From positions 102,674 through 166,673 of the forward strand of contig NZ_SJPH01000005.1 of NCBI RefSeq assembly GCF_007859815.1: DNA of 64,000 nucleotides, given 5' to 3'. The stretch is from Botrimarina hoheduenensis (lineage in GTDB: Bacteria > Planctomycetota > Planctomycetia > Pirellulales > Lacipirellulaceae). Below the pieces are notes generated by a model. The model was not told where the DNA came from, did not search any database, and saw nothing but the letters and a program-made list of their open reading frames with translations. The position numbers and the translations under genes are program-made. Below are positions 8,998-17,422 of the stretch, piece by piece (within the stretch, counting starts at the first letter, position 1; every line of letters begins with the position of its first letter).

Positions 8998-11298
8998 ATG
9001 CCTTCGTTTCCCGCATCAACGCCCGCTGAGCCGCGGCTACCGGCACGGTCCGCAGAACGCGGTGCAGCGCCCGTGGCCGTTCTGCCCACGGCCGTTCTGC
9101 CCGCGATCGTTGCGACCGATGGCGAGCTGTTAGCCGAACTCCGCCGCGATCCCCTAGACGAGACCGCCTTCGGTCGGCTCGTCGAGCGTCATGGAGCGAT
9201 GGTCTGGCGAGTTTGCGAGCACCTGCTGGGCAACCGTCACGACGCGGAAGACGCCTTTCAGGCCACGTGGTTGGTCTTCGCTCGCCGCGGAGCGTCCGTC
9301 CGCACTAGTGATTCGGCCGCCGGCTGGTTGTATCGGGTTGCGTATCGCACGGCGCTGGTCGCCAAGCGACGGGCCCGCCGGCGAAAAGAAACGCCGCTCG
9401 AAGCGGACCCCGCTCTTGCCGCAGAAGAGGCGTTCCCGGACCTGCTGAGACGGCAGACCGTCTCCACGCTGATGCAGGAACTCGACAAGCTGCCGGCGAA
9501 GCATCAAACGCCGTTGGTGCTTCGCTATCTGCAGGGCAAGTCGCGTCGCGAGATCGCCGACCTTACCGACACCACGATCGCGACCGTTCAAGGCCGGCTA
9601 GCACGGGGCAAGCAGTTGCTGCGGCAGCGTTTGGTGCGGAGGGGCGTCTCGCTATCAACCGCCATGGCGATCGCGGGCCTCACGCCGCGCGACGCTGTAG
9701 CGGTCCCTCACGCGCTGACCGCACAAGCCACGGGCGACGCCGCCGGCCTGCTGACAGGCAGCACCTTAACGGCTTCGACTACGACCCTCTCTCTCTACCG
9801 TGAAGGAGTCTCGGCGATGCTAGTCTCTCAAGCCGTCAAACCAATGCTGATTGCCGGTGCCGGTTGTCTGCTCGCGCTGTTCGTGGGCTTCGAACTCGCC
9901 GGGGTTGGTCAAGCGCAGGATCGCGCCGAGCCGGCGTTTACGCTGGACGCCACCAGCGTGAGCGATTCGGAAGCGCCGAGCGCTGCGCCGGTCCAGATCG
10001 CGGCGGCGCCGCTTTCCCCTGCGCGTCGCCGAGCCGCTGCCAACGAGTTGGCTGCCGACAGGCTGCCTACTCCATTAGCCCCGTTGGCTGCCGACACGCC
10101 GCCCACTCCGTTCGCCCAGGCACGACTCGCCTTCGGTGACGATTTAGACGTCGCGATCTGGGGAGGAGCCTCCGAACATGCCTACGCGGGGGGCGGGGGG
10201 ATCGATGCGCAAGGCAACTTAGAGCTCGGTGCCCCGTACGGTCGGGTGCCCAATGTCGGAGGCCAGACCTTAGCGGAAGCCCAGAAGGTCGTCGCCGACC
10301 ATGTGCGCCGCGTCACGCACGATCCAGCGCTCCGGGTGCGCGTGCTCCACGAGCGTTTCGGTGTCGCGGGCGGCGAGCCCGGAGAAGCGAGTGAGCCCCC
10401 AACGCCGCCAGAGTCCGTCGCGGCAACCGCGGCTGAAACGCAAACGGACTTGGACCTCGAAATCGAGCGCAATCTGCAAGAGGCCGAGAAACAATTGAAA
10501 CGGATGCGTGAGCTCGCTAAGCAGGTCATTCGTATCGAAAGCATCGAGTTAACACGGAAGGCCGAAGCAAACCAGTTACCGCCCGAGCACTTTGGAAAAG
10601 GATTGGGTGGGTTTGGGGGAGGTGGTGGTGTGTGGGTCTTCGCAGGGGCTCGTCTCTACAGCCCCTTGTCTGCGGTCGTCTTTAATCAGCACATAGCGGC
10701 GGCTACGTTAGCCAATTCCGCGATCAATAGGTCTACAGAGGCCTTAAAAAGTTGGGCCAGCACTCAGCTAACGGGGATCGCCGAAGGACCGGAAGCACTA
10801 CAAGAGCAACACATTGCCGAGATCGAGCAGCGGTATAAGGCTCTGCACGAGCGAATAGCGGACTGCCAATCTCGCATCGACCAAGCGAGAGCTGATCTGA
10901 GCAAAGCCGTTGAGAAAAAGCGGTCGTCTGCCTACGCAATCCAAAGCAAAGCCTTCTCTGAAAAGGCCCTAAACCAAGCGGATAGGAACCTCTTACGCCG
11001 GAACGCTAGCCCGCCGTTTCCCTACCGCGAAGGGATGTCGGGATCCGAGATCTTAAGGCTCCAGCAGCAGATCAACCGCGTGGGGACTTCGCTGTGGACT
11101 GACGATTTTCAACCGATTGAAGAAGACAGCGATTTCGGGCCGCTGACCCGGCAAGCGGTCGAGCGGCTGGAAAAGCACTTTGGTCTGCCCGTTACGGGCG
11201 CGGTCGATGTTCAGCTCCACGAGCGGCTCAGCGAAGCCGACGGGGCCGATGTCCGCTGGTCTCCGACTGATTCCCCGTACGAGGACCTCACTCGCTGA
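8998..11298 (+). CDS. ECF sigma factor fused to membrane/periplasmic domains
   Basis: This 766-residue protein begins as an ECF sigma factor. Region 2 spans about 52-130 (L-V-E-R-H-G-A-M-V-W and H-D-A-E-D-A-F-Q-A-T-W) and region 4 about 153-212 (R-Y-L-Q-G-K-S-R-R-E-I-A-D-L). After a linker there is one hydrophobic transmembrane segment (about 281-302). The outside part then has a region resembling the Poly_export/Wza domain (about 379-450: G-D-D-L-D-V-A-I-W-G, later G-G-Q-T-L-A-E-A and D-P-A-L-R-V-R-V), charged coiled-coil-like stretches (about 480-525 and 600-665) and a PG_binding_1-like domain (about 684-745). ECF sigma factors with long membrane extensions are known in planctomycetes; this domain order suggests direct envelope sensing. 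I chose the ATG at 8998 over an upstream GTG at 8878 because the intervening translation is not protein-like and overlaps hairpins. Confidence 0.85.
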   Translation: MPSFPASTPAEPRLPARSAERGAAPVAVLPTAVLPAIVATDGELLAELRRDPLDETAFGRLVERHGAMVWRVCEHLLGNRHDAEDAFQATWLVFARRGASVRTSDSAAGWLYRVAYRTALVAKRRARRRKETPLEADPALAAEEAFPDLLRRQTVSTLMQELDKLPAKHQTPLVLRYLQGKSRREIADLTDTTIATVQGRLARGKQLLRQRLVRRGVSLSTAMAIAGLTPRDAVAVPHALTAQATGDAAGLLTGSTLTASTTTLSLYREGVSAMLVSQAVKPMLIAGAGCLLALFVGFELAGVGQAQDRAEPAFTLDATSVSDSEAPSAAPVQIAAAPLSPARRRAAANELAADRLPTPLAPLAADTPPTPFAQARLAFGDDLDVAIWGGASEHAYAGGGGIDAQGNLELGAPYGRVPNVGGQTLAEAQKVVADHVRRVTHDPALRVRVLHERFGVAGGEPGEASEPPTPPESVAATAAETQTDLDLEIERNLQEAEKQLKRMRELAKQVIRIESIELTRKAEANQLPPEHFGKGLGGFGGGGGVWVFAGARLYSPLSAVVFNQHIAAATLANSAINRSTEALKSWASTQLTGIAEGPEALQEQHIAEIEQRYKALHERIADCQSRIDQARADLSKAVEKKRSSAYAIQSKAFSEKALNQADRNLLRRNASPPFPYREGMSGSEILRLQQQINRVGTSLWTDDFQPIEEDSDFGPLTRQAVERLEKHFGLPVTGAVDVQLHERLSEADGADVRWSPTDSPYEDLTR
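10048..10119 (+). repeat. 36-bp tandem duplication inside sigma-fusion gene
   Basis: Two imperfect 36-bp units (10048-10083 and 10084-10119), each starting TTGGCTGCCGACA, lie in the linker just after the transmembrane segment. They encode two copies of an L-A-A-D-x-x-P-T-P-x-A/P-type peptide. The length is a multiple of three, so the frame is kept. It looks like a recent in-frame linker duplication. Confidence 0.6.
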
Positions 11299-12067
11299 GG
11301 TAGCGCTTGATGATCGGCGTGATCGCGTCGGCCCAGCGGCGGTAGCCTTCCGCGTTCGGGTGCAGCAGGTCGGGCATCACGCTCTTGGGCAGCACACCGT
11401 TATCGTCCAGGAAGATGTCTCGCAGGTTCAGATACTCCACGTGCTCGCGGGCTTCGAGCTTGGCGATCCGCTCGTTCACCTCGTCGTTCATGAGCCGCTT
11501 CTCGTCGTCGGGCGTCTCGCCACGCGGGAAGACCGCCAGCAGCAGGATGTCGCTCTTGGGCGAAAGCTCTTGCAGGCGATCGACAATCGCGGTGACCCCC
11601 TCGGCGGTTTCCGCGGCCGTTCCCATACCGTGCCCCGTGTTGTTCGTGCCGATCATGATCACGTACAGGGCAGGGGAGAGGCCGGCAACTTCGTTGTTCT
11701 CTTCGCCGGCGTCACCAAGGCCAAGCCGCCACAGCACATGCTCGGTACGGTCGCCGCTGAAGCCCAGGTTGAGCGTCGTGTACGGCGCGAAACGCTCTTG
11801 CCACAGCTGTTTGCCGGCGTTCTCCCAGCCGTGAGTGATCGAGTCGCCGATAAACACCAGCCGGACCGCCTGGTCTTGCTCGGCAAAGGCCTGCTTCTGC
11901 TCGAGGCGGCTCTGGTGGCGATCCTGCCACCACTTGTCGGGGCGCGGCTGGGCCTGCATTGCGACGGGCATCGTCGCGACCGACTGGGCGTCCGCGACGC
12001 GCTCCGTCGGGCTGCTGAGCAACAAGGAAAGGCTACCCATCACAAGAAAGAGACGTAGAGGGCTCAT
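11288..12067 (-). CDS. SGNH/GDSL hydrolase, secreted
   Basis: This 259-residue GDSL-type esterase/acetylhydrolase has the SGNH blocks in order: F-I-G-D-S-I-T-H-G-W (block I, catalytic Ser), a Gly in the N-L-G-F-S-G-D-R-T block, I-G-T-N-N (block III) and D-L-L-H-P-N (block V, catalytic Asp and His). It resembles the platelet-activating-factor acetylhydrolase-like branch. The N-terminus M-S-P-L-R-L-F-L-V followed by a hydrophobic core is a signal peptide, which is why I start at 12067 and not at the frame's more distal 12319. Its stop overlaps the end of the convergent sigma-fusion gene by 11 bases. Natural substrate unknown; acetylated carbohydrate is a common guess for this branch. Confidence 0.9.
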   Translation of the reverse strand: MSPLRLFLVMGSLSLLLSSPTERVADAQSVATMPVAMQAQPRPDKWWQDRHQSRLEQKQAFAEQDQAVRLVFIGDSITHGWENAGKQLWQERFAPYTTLNLGFSGDRTEHVLWRLGLGDAGEENNEVAGLSPALYVIMIGTNNTGHGMGTAAETAEGVTAIVDRLQELSPKSDILLLAVFPRGETPDDEKRLMNDEVNERIAKLEAREHVEYLNLRDIFLDDNGVLPKSVMPDLLHPNAEGYRRWADAITPIIKRYLSE

Positions 12068-12225
12068 TATTGGGGCTCGGCGACGCGATCGGGAGAATTC
12101 ATCGGGAAAAGTTCGTTGGCAAACCTGTCCACACTCCAGGTCAGAACACTCTCTTCTAATCGACCGATCAGCCGCACGCCACCCACGAAGCACGTGATCG
12201 CGGGGGTGAGCCGATGGCCCCCAAC

Positions 12226-13257
12226 TCAGATCCCCTGGAGGGCGTCTTCGAGCACGCCCGTATAGAAGCCGAAGACGCGGAAAATGAGCGCTACGATGAT
12301 CGCCACGATGGCCAGCCATACCAACCCCGCCAGCGCCATCGAGAGGGTCGAAATGGCCCGCTCGGCCTCTTCCTGATAGCGGGCGGTCAGCTTGCCGAGC
12401 GACTCGACCAAGCGCCCTCCTTCCTCGGCCACTACCAGCGTGTCGAGAAAGTCGCCCGGAAATTCGCCGGTGTGCGCCAGCGCGGTGCTGAGCGGCATGC
12501 CGCGGCCCAGATCGTTAGCGACCGGCTCAATGTGACGGCCGTACCGCTGGTTGCCGGCCGCCGCGAGCGACAACCGGGCGACGTGGCGCATGTCCAAATC
12601 CGTATCGAGCAGCATGGCGAGCGACCAAGCGATCCGCTCCAGCGCAAGCTTCTGCAAAGCCTCGCCGACAACCGGCAGCCGACTAGCACGGGCCAGGAGT
12701 GCCTCGATGGATCCCGGCTGCGAGCGCAGCCACCGCCACCCCAATCCGGCCATGGTAGTGAGCACGGCGATAGCGCCCAAAAAGATAAAGACGCCGCTCG
12801 TGCCGCTCAGGCCCAGGCCGAGCAGATCGATCCCGCGTCCGGTGCGGGGATCGCTGATCATGCCGCCGATGGCGATCAGCAACGCACACACACCGATCGC
12901 CGCAACGAGTTGCAGGAGGGGCCACGCGATCTTGCCACGAAACGTGCGCGCGGCACTGAGCTGGTGCTCGTAATGCCGTGCTAACCGCTTGAGCACGGCG
13001 GGCTGCCTGCCGGTCCGCTCGCCGACGCGCACAAGTTCGACCAGCATGCGCGGGAAGTAAGCCCCCTCGGCGGCCACCGCTTCTTCGAGCGGTTCCCCCG
13101 CGGCGACTGCCTTGGCGAGTCGCTCGCAAACGTCGCGGCGGCGTCCCGTAGCACGGTCCGCTTCGGAACGCAGCAACCGCCGGATATCGATCCCCGCGTC
13201 GAGACCTGTCGCCAACCGATCGCACAACGGCGCGAGTTCTGCTGGCGAGGCGTGCAT
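12226..13257 (-). CDS. GspF/PilC-like type II secretion system F protein
   Basis: This 343-residue protein of the T2SS F family has two cytoplasmic helical F domains (about 6-110 and 195-300), each followed by membrane segments (about 113-133, 155-176 and 307-330). F proteins are inner-membrane platform components of type II secretion and type IV pilus machines. No secretin, ATPase or pseudopilin gene lies nearby, so it is an orphan here. Its ATG overlaps the stop of the upstream small zinc protein by one base (TGATG arrangement), which implies translational coupling. The family call is firm; which machine it serves is unknown. Confidence 0.85.
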   Translation of the reverse strand: MHASPAELAPLCDRLATGLDAGIDIRRLLRSEADRATGRRRDVCERLAKAVAAGEPLEEAVAAEGAYFPRMLVELVRVGERTGRQPAVLKRLARHYEHQLSAARTFRGKIAWPLLQLVAAIGVCALLIAIGGMISDPRTGRGIDLLGLGLSGTSGVFIFLGAIAVLTTMAGLGWRWLRSQPGSIEALLARASRLPVVGEALQKLALERIAWSLAMLLDTDLDMRHVARLSLAAAGNQRYGRHIEPVANDLGRGMPLSTALAHTGEFPGDFLDTLVVAEEGGRLVESLGKLTARYQEEAERAISTLSMALAGLVWLAIVAIIVALIFRVFGFYTGVLEDALQGI

Positions 13258-13556
13258 CAGTTGTTGCTGAACCCTAGCTTCGCGCCCTTGAGCCGTGCGA
13301 GGGGATCGGCAAGCAGCCGTTCGCGGCAGGTCGGGCAGAGATCGTAGCGGAGCTGCTGGTAAAGCTCGTCGTCGAGCGAGACCGAGTCTTCCATTCGTTC
13401 GAGCATGTCTTCGATCGCTTCGAGGTGATCGACCTCAGGGTCGGTCGGCTCGGTGTCTTCATCGACTGCCGCGTAGACCTCGAGCCGCACGACGTAACGC
13501 GTCTCGTGCTCACGGTCGATCGGCTGGCCGCAAGCGTCGCACGAGAAATGAATCAT
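13257..13556 (-). CDS. Small two-CxxC (zinc-ribbon-like) protein
   Basis: This 99-residue protein has C6-x2-C9 at the N-terminus and C74-x2-C77 near the C-terminus, a pattern that would bind one zinc as a split ribbon around an acidic middle (many D/E between 30 and 65). I start at the ATG at 13556, immediately before F-S-C-D-A-C; the longer open frame upstream looks non-coding. It is translationally coupled (TGATG) to the GspF-like gene, so the two probably work together. No defined function. Confidence 0.7.
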   Translation of the reverse strand: MIHFSCDACGQPIDREHETRYVVRLEVYAAVDEDTEPTDPEVDHLEAIEDMLERMEDSVSLDDELYQQLRYDLCPTCRERLLADPLARLKGAKLGFSNN

Positions 13557-14004
13557 GTTGAGAGCCCTGAAGAATCGTTCGCGTGGGGCGCCTCGCTCCC
13601 TTCGTTCCCATTGCATCGTAAAGAGAACGCTCCCCCGATCGCAAGTCGAGAGTGCCCGTGTTTCTGGACACGGCAGACTCCCCCCTGCCGGTTATTGCAC
13701 GCTTGTTGCAAGGGAGCCCCCACTTCTCGAGGCCCGCTGGCCTTCCACAATCAAAAAATCGTGCCAGATGAAGACTTCGTCAAGACGGGCGTTTCAGCCC
13801 CGCCCGCGGGTGGCTCGGCCGAGCGGGCGAGGGTAAAGTGAAGCTATCGGGATCACGCCGTACCGCCAGCTATCGTTTCTCAGATGGCGTGCGGACTGAA
13901 CCCGTTCCCTGCGCGGCCTGTCGGGTAAACGCCCGGCCAGACGTGCAGCGCTAAAAAGTGTGCGACGTGCGGCGGAGGAGTTGACTTCACCCCGAGACGA
14001 CAGC
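13557..14004. other. Divergent intergenic region
   Basis: This gap of about 450 bases lies between the minus-strand zinc protein and the plus-strand HNH gene. A small hairpin can be drawn from CCGTGT and ACACGG around 13650-13675, and a GC-rich one around 13800-13830. I see no convincing gene; the open frames overlap on both strands with no protein-like pattern. Confidence 0.4.
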
Positions 14005-14652
14005 ATGACCATGAGCAGCGGCCCGGCGACGCTCAACGCGAGCGTTTTGATTCTGAATCGGCAGTACATGGCGATCCACGTGGTCGACGTGAAGCGCGCC
14101 TTTTGCCTGTTGCTGCGCGAGCTAGCCGAGGTCATCCACATCGAGGATGGCCAGTACGGCAACTATGACTTTCACTCGTGGCGTGAAGTCAGCGCGATCC
14201 AGAACGAGCTGGGCATCGACACCGACGACCCGCATGCCGAGTGGATCAACAGCGTCAATTTCCGGATTCGCGCTCCGCGGATTCTGCGGCTGCTGAATTT
14301 CGACCGCTTACCACGCCAGCGCGTGCGGCTGAACCGGCGCAACCTGTTCGCCCGCGACGGCAGCCGATGCCAGTACTGCGGAGAAAGCTTTCCAACCAGC
14401 GAGCTGAGCATCGACCATGTCACGCCGGTCTGCCACGGCGGGCAAACCACGTGGGAAAATGTGGTGTGCGCGTGCGTGCGGTGCAATGTCCGCAAAGGGG
14501 GAAGAACCCCCGATCAAGCCGGCATGAAGCTATTCAAAAAGCCGGTTCGCCCTAAGCGCAGCCCGATGCTGGCGATCAAGCTCGGCCAACCGAAGTACGC
14601 CAGCTGGAAAACCTTTATTGACGAAGCCTACTGGTCAATCGACCTGAAGTGA
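14005..14652 (+). CDS. HNH endonuclease family protein
   Basis: This 215-residue protein has a C-terminal HNH nuclease domain: C122-x2-C125 and C157-x2-C160 form the zinc knuckles around D137-H138 (I-D-H-V-x-P), N152 and C-N-V-R-K-G, the standard HNH layout. The N-terminal half (N-R-Q-Y-M-A-I-H-V-V-D-V-K-R-A) matches the arrangement of widespread bacterial stand-alone HNH proteins of unknown role, often suggested to act in DNA repair or processing. I start at the ATG at 14005; a GTG at 13960 would add 15 residues. It ends in a shared bidirectional terminator with the convergent ferredoxin gene. Confidence 0.9.
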   Translation: MTMSSGPATLNASVLILNRQYMAIHVVDVKRAFCLLLRELAEVIHIEDGQYGNYDFHSWREVSAIQNELGIDTDDPHAEWINSVNFRIRAPRILRLLNFDRLPRQRVRLNRRNLFARDGSRCQYCGESFPTSELSIDHVTPVCHGGQTTWENVVCACVRCNVRKGGRTPDQAGMKLFKKPVRPKRSPMLAIKLGQPKYASWKTFIDEAYWSIDLK

Positions 14653-14683
14653 GCTGCGGTCGGGGCACCGGACGGCAAAAACA

Positions 14684-14725
14684 ATAAAGGGCCGGGGTTA
14701 GCTAACGCTGACCCCGGCCCTTTAT
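14684..14725. terminator. Bidirectional intrinsic terminator
   Basis: A perfect 15-bp inverted repeat (14684-14698 and 14711-14725) with a 12-base loop has the form ATAAAGGGCCGGGGT ... ACCCCGGCCCTTTAT. A/T-rich flanks on both sides supply a partial U tract in both directions. It sits between the convergent HNH and ferredoxin genes and serves both. Confidence 0.88.
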
Positions 14726-14817
14726 TTGATGCGCAGGCGACTTCGACACCGCTCGGCGACTGCCCCGGGTCTCTCAGCGGTCTGAAGAGAACCGTCGGGA
14801 CGCTCGAAGCCGGGGGG

Positions 14818-15102
14818 TCAGTTATCGCTGTCGGCAAGCGGCTCTTTCTTCTCAGTGATGACCTCGCTTTGCGGTGCCATCTCGGCGTTGAGGGCAATAA
14901 AGTCCTTCCACTCCTCAGGAACGTTGTCCTCGTGGTAGATCGCCTCAACGGGACACTCGGGCACACAAGCCTCACAATCGATGCACTCATCCGGATGGAT
15001 GTAGAGCATCTTTTCCCCCTCGTAGAAGCATTCTACGGGGCAAACGACCACACAATCGGTGTACTTGCAGTCAAAGCAAGGCTGGGTAACCACGTGAGGC
15101 AT
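14818..15102 (-). CDS. fdxA: Seven-iron (3Fe-4S/4Fe-4S) ferredoxin
   Basis: This 94-residue ferredoxin has cysteine spacing (C9, C12, C17, C21, C25, C40, C43, C46, C50) that matches Azotobacter ferredoxin I with a constant one-residue offset. By analogy C9, C17 and C50 hold a [3Fe-4S] cluster and C21, C40, C43 and C46 a [4Fe-4S] cluster. The sequence also shows the typical E-C-F-Y-E-G and I-H-P-D-E-C-I-D-C blocks. It is a cytoplasmic electron carrier. It is monocistronic and convergent with the HNH gene. The symbol is given by family resemblance. Confidence 0.9.
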   Translation of the reverse strand: MPHVVTQPCFDCKYTDCVVVCPVECFYEGEKMLYIHPDECIDCEACVPECPVEAIYHEDNVPEEWKDFIALNAEMAPQSEVITEKKEPLADSDN

Positions 15103-15700
15103 TGGGGCCTATCTCCTGGCAGGGGGTCGAGGCGTCCGGGGTCGGTCCCCCCTGCAACGCCGATGATTGATACCATTGTTTGATACGCAGACCGTCGTCG
15201 GGGTCAATCCGGGGCCATTTCGATTCCCAGCGGGGCCTTGCGGCTTATTGCGACTGGGTTTCGATTAGGGGCAGACAAACCGTTTCATGACAACTACTTA
15301 CGCACCATATCGACTCTTCAGGCAATGGCAAGCCAGGGGACTTGAGGACGGCGAGCAAAAGTGTGTCCCCCGCGCGGGCAGATGTCCGATGAGTTTTGTT
15401 GCTACGCTAGCGAACCCTGCTTACGATTGAGGTAGAGAAACCGGGGCGGCGGAGCCGCGGGGACTCGTGCCGGCTGCCAGCCCCACGCCAATTCTGACAA
15501 ATTGGTGGGGGGCAAACTCTGCTTAGCTGATTCGGGGCTTAGCAGAGTCGGGCCGGTTGCGATGGACCGCCGGAGGAACACGGCGGCCCAGCTTAAGAAG
15601 GGGCGCTCAGAACCGCAGGAATCAGCACGATCGGCCACCTCAGCACTTTGCGTTGGGCGAGGCCCGAGCCGGTCGTACGACCTACTACTAGGCGCTCTCG
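15103..15700. other. Divergent intergenic region with two hairpins
   Basis: This gap of about 600 bases lies between ferredoxin (minus) and an ECF sigma factor (plus). The right half has two consecutive stem-loops at 15481-15548, listed separately. No supportable ORF: the 78-codon frame on the minus strand at 15402-15638 runs across both hairpins and has no family-like pattern. Confidence 0.4.
15481..15548 (+). promoter_or_regulatory. Two consecutive stem-loops upstream of ECF sigma gene
   Basis: Stem-loop 1: CCCCA + CCAATT (15481-15493, two-base bulge) pairs with AATTGG + TGGGG (15500-15510). Stem-loop 2: ACTCTGCT plus AGC (15516-15527) pairs with GCT plus AGCAGAGT (15537-15548), with one mismatch. 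Neither is followed by a T run. They lie about 150-220 bases upstream of the sigma-factor start and may be a structured RNA or a DNA-level site. Confidence 0.45.
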
Positions 15701-16258
15701 GTGGTGTTGATCCCGATCGATCGCGAATTGCTCAACAAGTGCCTTGCGCATGATGAAGACGCATGGAGTGCCTTCATCGACCGTTTTGCCGGTTTGGTTA
15801 CCCGAGTGGTCAGCAGCACCGCCGACCGTCGCTCGATCAGCCTGAGCGCAACCGACCGCGAGGATCTCGTTTCGGAGGTCTTTGTTGAGTTGCTCACCGG
15901 AGAAATGGCTCCGCTGCGCAAATTCCAGGGCAAGAGCTCGCTGGCCACTTATCTGGCGGTTATCGCACGCCGTGTGGTCGTGCGTCGCCTGCTGGTACGT
16001 GCGGGGATCACTCCGATTGCGCCGATGACCCACGATCTGCCCAGCAACACCCCGACCGTCGAAGATCGGATCGCCAATCAGCAACAAGTGGAGCACATGC
16101 TCCAGGGGCTGGTCCCTGCTGAGGCCCAAGTGGTACGGCTCTATCACCTGGAAGGGAAGAGTTACCGCGAGATAAGTCGGGTCGTCGGTATGCCTGAGAA
16201 CACGATCGGCCCCCTCTTGAGCCGGGCTCGCACACGGCTACGGGCACAGCCGCACTGA
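15701..16258 (+). CDS. ECF-type RNA polymerase sigma factor
   Basis: This 185-residue stand-alone ECF sigma factor has region 2 at about 20-85 (D-R-E-D-L-V-S-E-V-F-V-E-L-L and F-Q-G-K-S-S-L-A-T-Y-L, the latter typical of region 2.4) and region 4 at about 125-180 (V-V-R-L-Y-H-L-E-G-K-S-Y-R-E-I-S-R-V). Start is a GTG at 15701; an adjacent GTG gives the same protein less one residue. No anti-sigma gene flanks it; the next gene is convergent. Regulon unknown. Confidence 0.88.
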   Translation: MVLIPIDRELLNKCLAHDEDAWSAFIDRFAGLVTRVVSSTADRRSISLSATDREDLVSEVFVELLTGEMAPLRKFQGKSSLATYLAVIARRVVVRRLLVRAGITPIAPMTHDLPSNTPTVEDRIANQQQVEHMLQGLVPAEAQVVRLYHLEGKSYREISRVVGMPENTIGPLLSRARTRLRAQPH

Positions 16259-16303
16259 TCACGAGCAACTTTTCAGCGCCAACGTTCGCCTGTTTGTAAC
16301 CGT

Positions 16304-17422
16304 TCAACGCACTGACGGTAGAGCAATGCCGCCCGCCGGAAGACCGGCCCGAGTCGGCTGCTGGGCAATCGCTGCAGCAGCAGCCCTACTGTCGTTCGCG
16401 GCGGGGCTCCACGCGGCAGCCGAGGTCACCTCGCGGCGCATCTCGTCGGCGAAGGGGGTCGCAACCCCGGCAGCGGCGCGAACGGGCTGCGTTGCAGGAT
16501 CGACAGCGCTCACCTGAAAGGCTCCCCGCGTCAGGTCAACGATTGGTGCCCCCGCGATGGTCGGCATGCTCCACAGCTGATCCCCGCCCGCGATCGGGGC
16601 GTTCAGAACGAGCCGTCCCGTCTCAATCTGGAGCGACATCTGGGTCCGGGGCATTCTCAGCGTCACACGCCGCGGTAGCGATGCCCCCGTGGCCGGGTCG
16701 TACTCGAATCGTTCACAACTGACGCTCGCAATGAGCGTCTCACGGCTGTCGTAAATCTGCTGTTCGATCGGCCAGGCAGTGGTCCGTTCGACGACCAGCA
16801 CACGCCGGCGCGGACCGCTCAGCGTGTTTTCGGCAATCTGTACCTCGACCTGATCAGCACCGCGTTGGAAGGGGCCCTGAACCACGGCATTCGCATCGAT
16901 CGTGATCAGGCCCAGCGCATCAATCAACAGCGTCGGATCGAGACTGGCCGAGTTACCGGTCGCGGCAAGATCGGAATAAGAGGCCGTGTAGAGCCCCGGC
17001 GGATCGTTCCTGCGGGCCCAAAACCAGAAGCGCTGTTCGTTGCCACCCGCATCGACCTCAGGCCCCGTCAAACGGGTCGTTGCGCGCAGGCGGAAGCGCT
17101 TCGGCCGTTCGACCGCGATCTTGCCGCTCAAGAGGGGCAGTCCCGGCAAACCGGGGGAGGAGAACGAAGCCTGATCCGCCTGATAGGTGCTGATCCGCGC
17201 CGTATTAGCGTTAACCGCCGCGACAATCTGCGCGGCCGTGGAGGTGGGGGTCAGCACGGCCGGTGCCGGCGGCCCGCCCAGCGACAACGGCGATCGCATC
17301 CGCGGCGCGCAACTGGCCCCCATGGTCGCTACGCACAACGCCGCCAGGACGATCGCGCGACACACCGAGCCAGACCAGACAAGCATCGGTTGGCCACGGG
17401 TTGGACGGGGCACGGCAGTCAT
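16304..17422 (-). CDS. Exported LolA-like/outer-membrane lipoprotein carrier-type protein
   Basis: This 372-residue exported protein has a hydrophobic signal (about 18-35) ending at G-A-S-C38, a weak lipobox, so it may be a lipoprotein. The body contains Y-Q-A-D-Q-A-S-F, G-K-I-A-V-E-R-P-K-R-F-R-L-R and a string of alternating strands, which looks like the LolA/LolB-type half-barrel that binds lipid tails. The C-terminal 60 residues are low-complexity A/P-rich. Its ATG overlaps the end of the upstream gene by four bases. Function is inferred from fold resemblance only. Confidence 0.6.
   Translation of the reverse strand: MTAVPRPTRGQPMLVWSGSVCRAIVLAALCVATMGASCAPRMRSPLSLGGPPAPAVLTPTSTAAQIVAAVNANTARISTYQADQASFSSPGLPGLPLLSGKIAVERPKRFRLRATTRLTGPEVDAGGNEQRFWFWARRNDPPGLYTASYSDLAATGNSASLDPTLLIDALGLITIDANAVVQGPFQRGADQVEVQIAENTLSGPRRRVLVVERTTAWPIEQQIYDSRETLIASVSCERFEYDPATGASLPRRVTLRMPRTQMSLQIETGRLVLNAPIAGGDQLWSMPTIAGAPIVDLTRGAFQVSAVDPATQPVRAAAGVATPFADEMRREVTSAAAWSPAANDSRAAAAAIAQQPTRAGLPAGGIALPSVR

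Noticed and set aside
15402-15638. 78-codon minus-strand frame upstream of the small ECF sigma factor
   Set aside because: It crosses two stem-loops and resembles no known protein.
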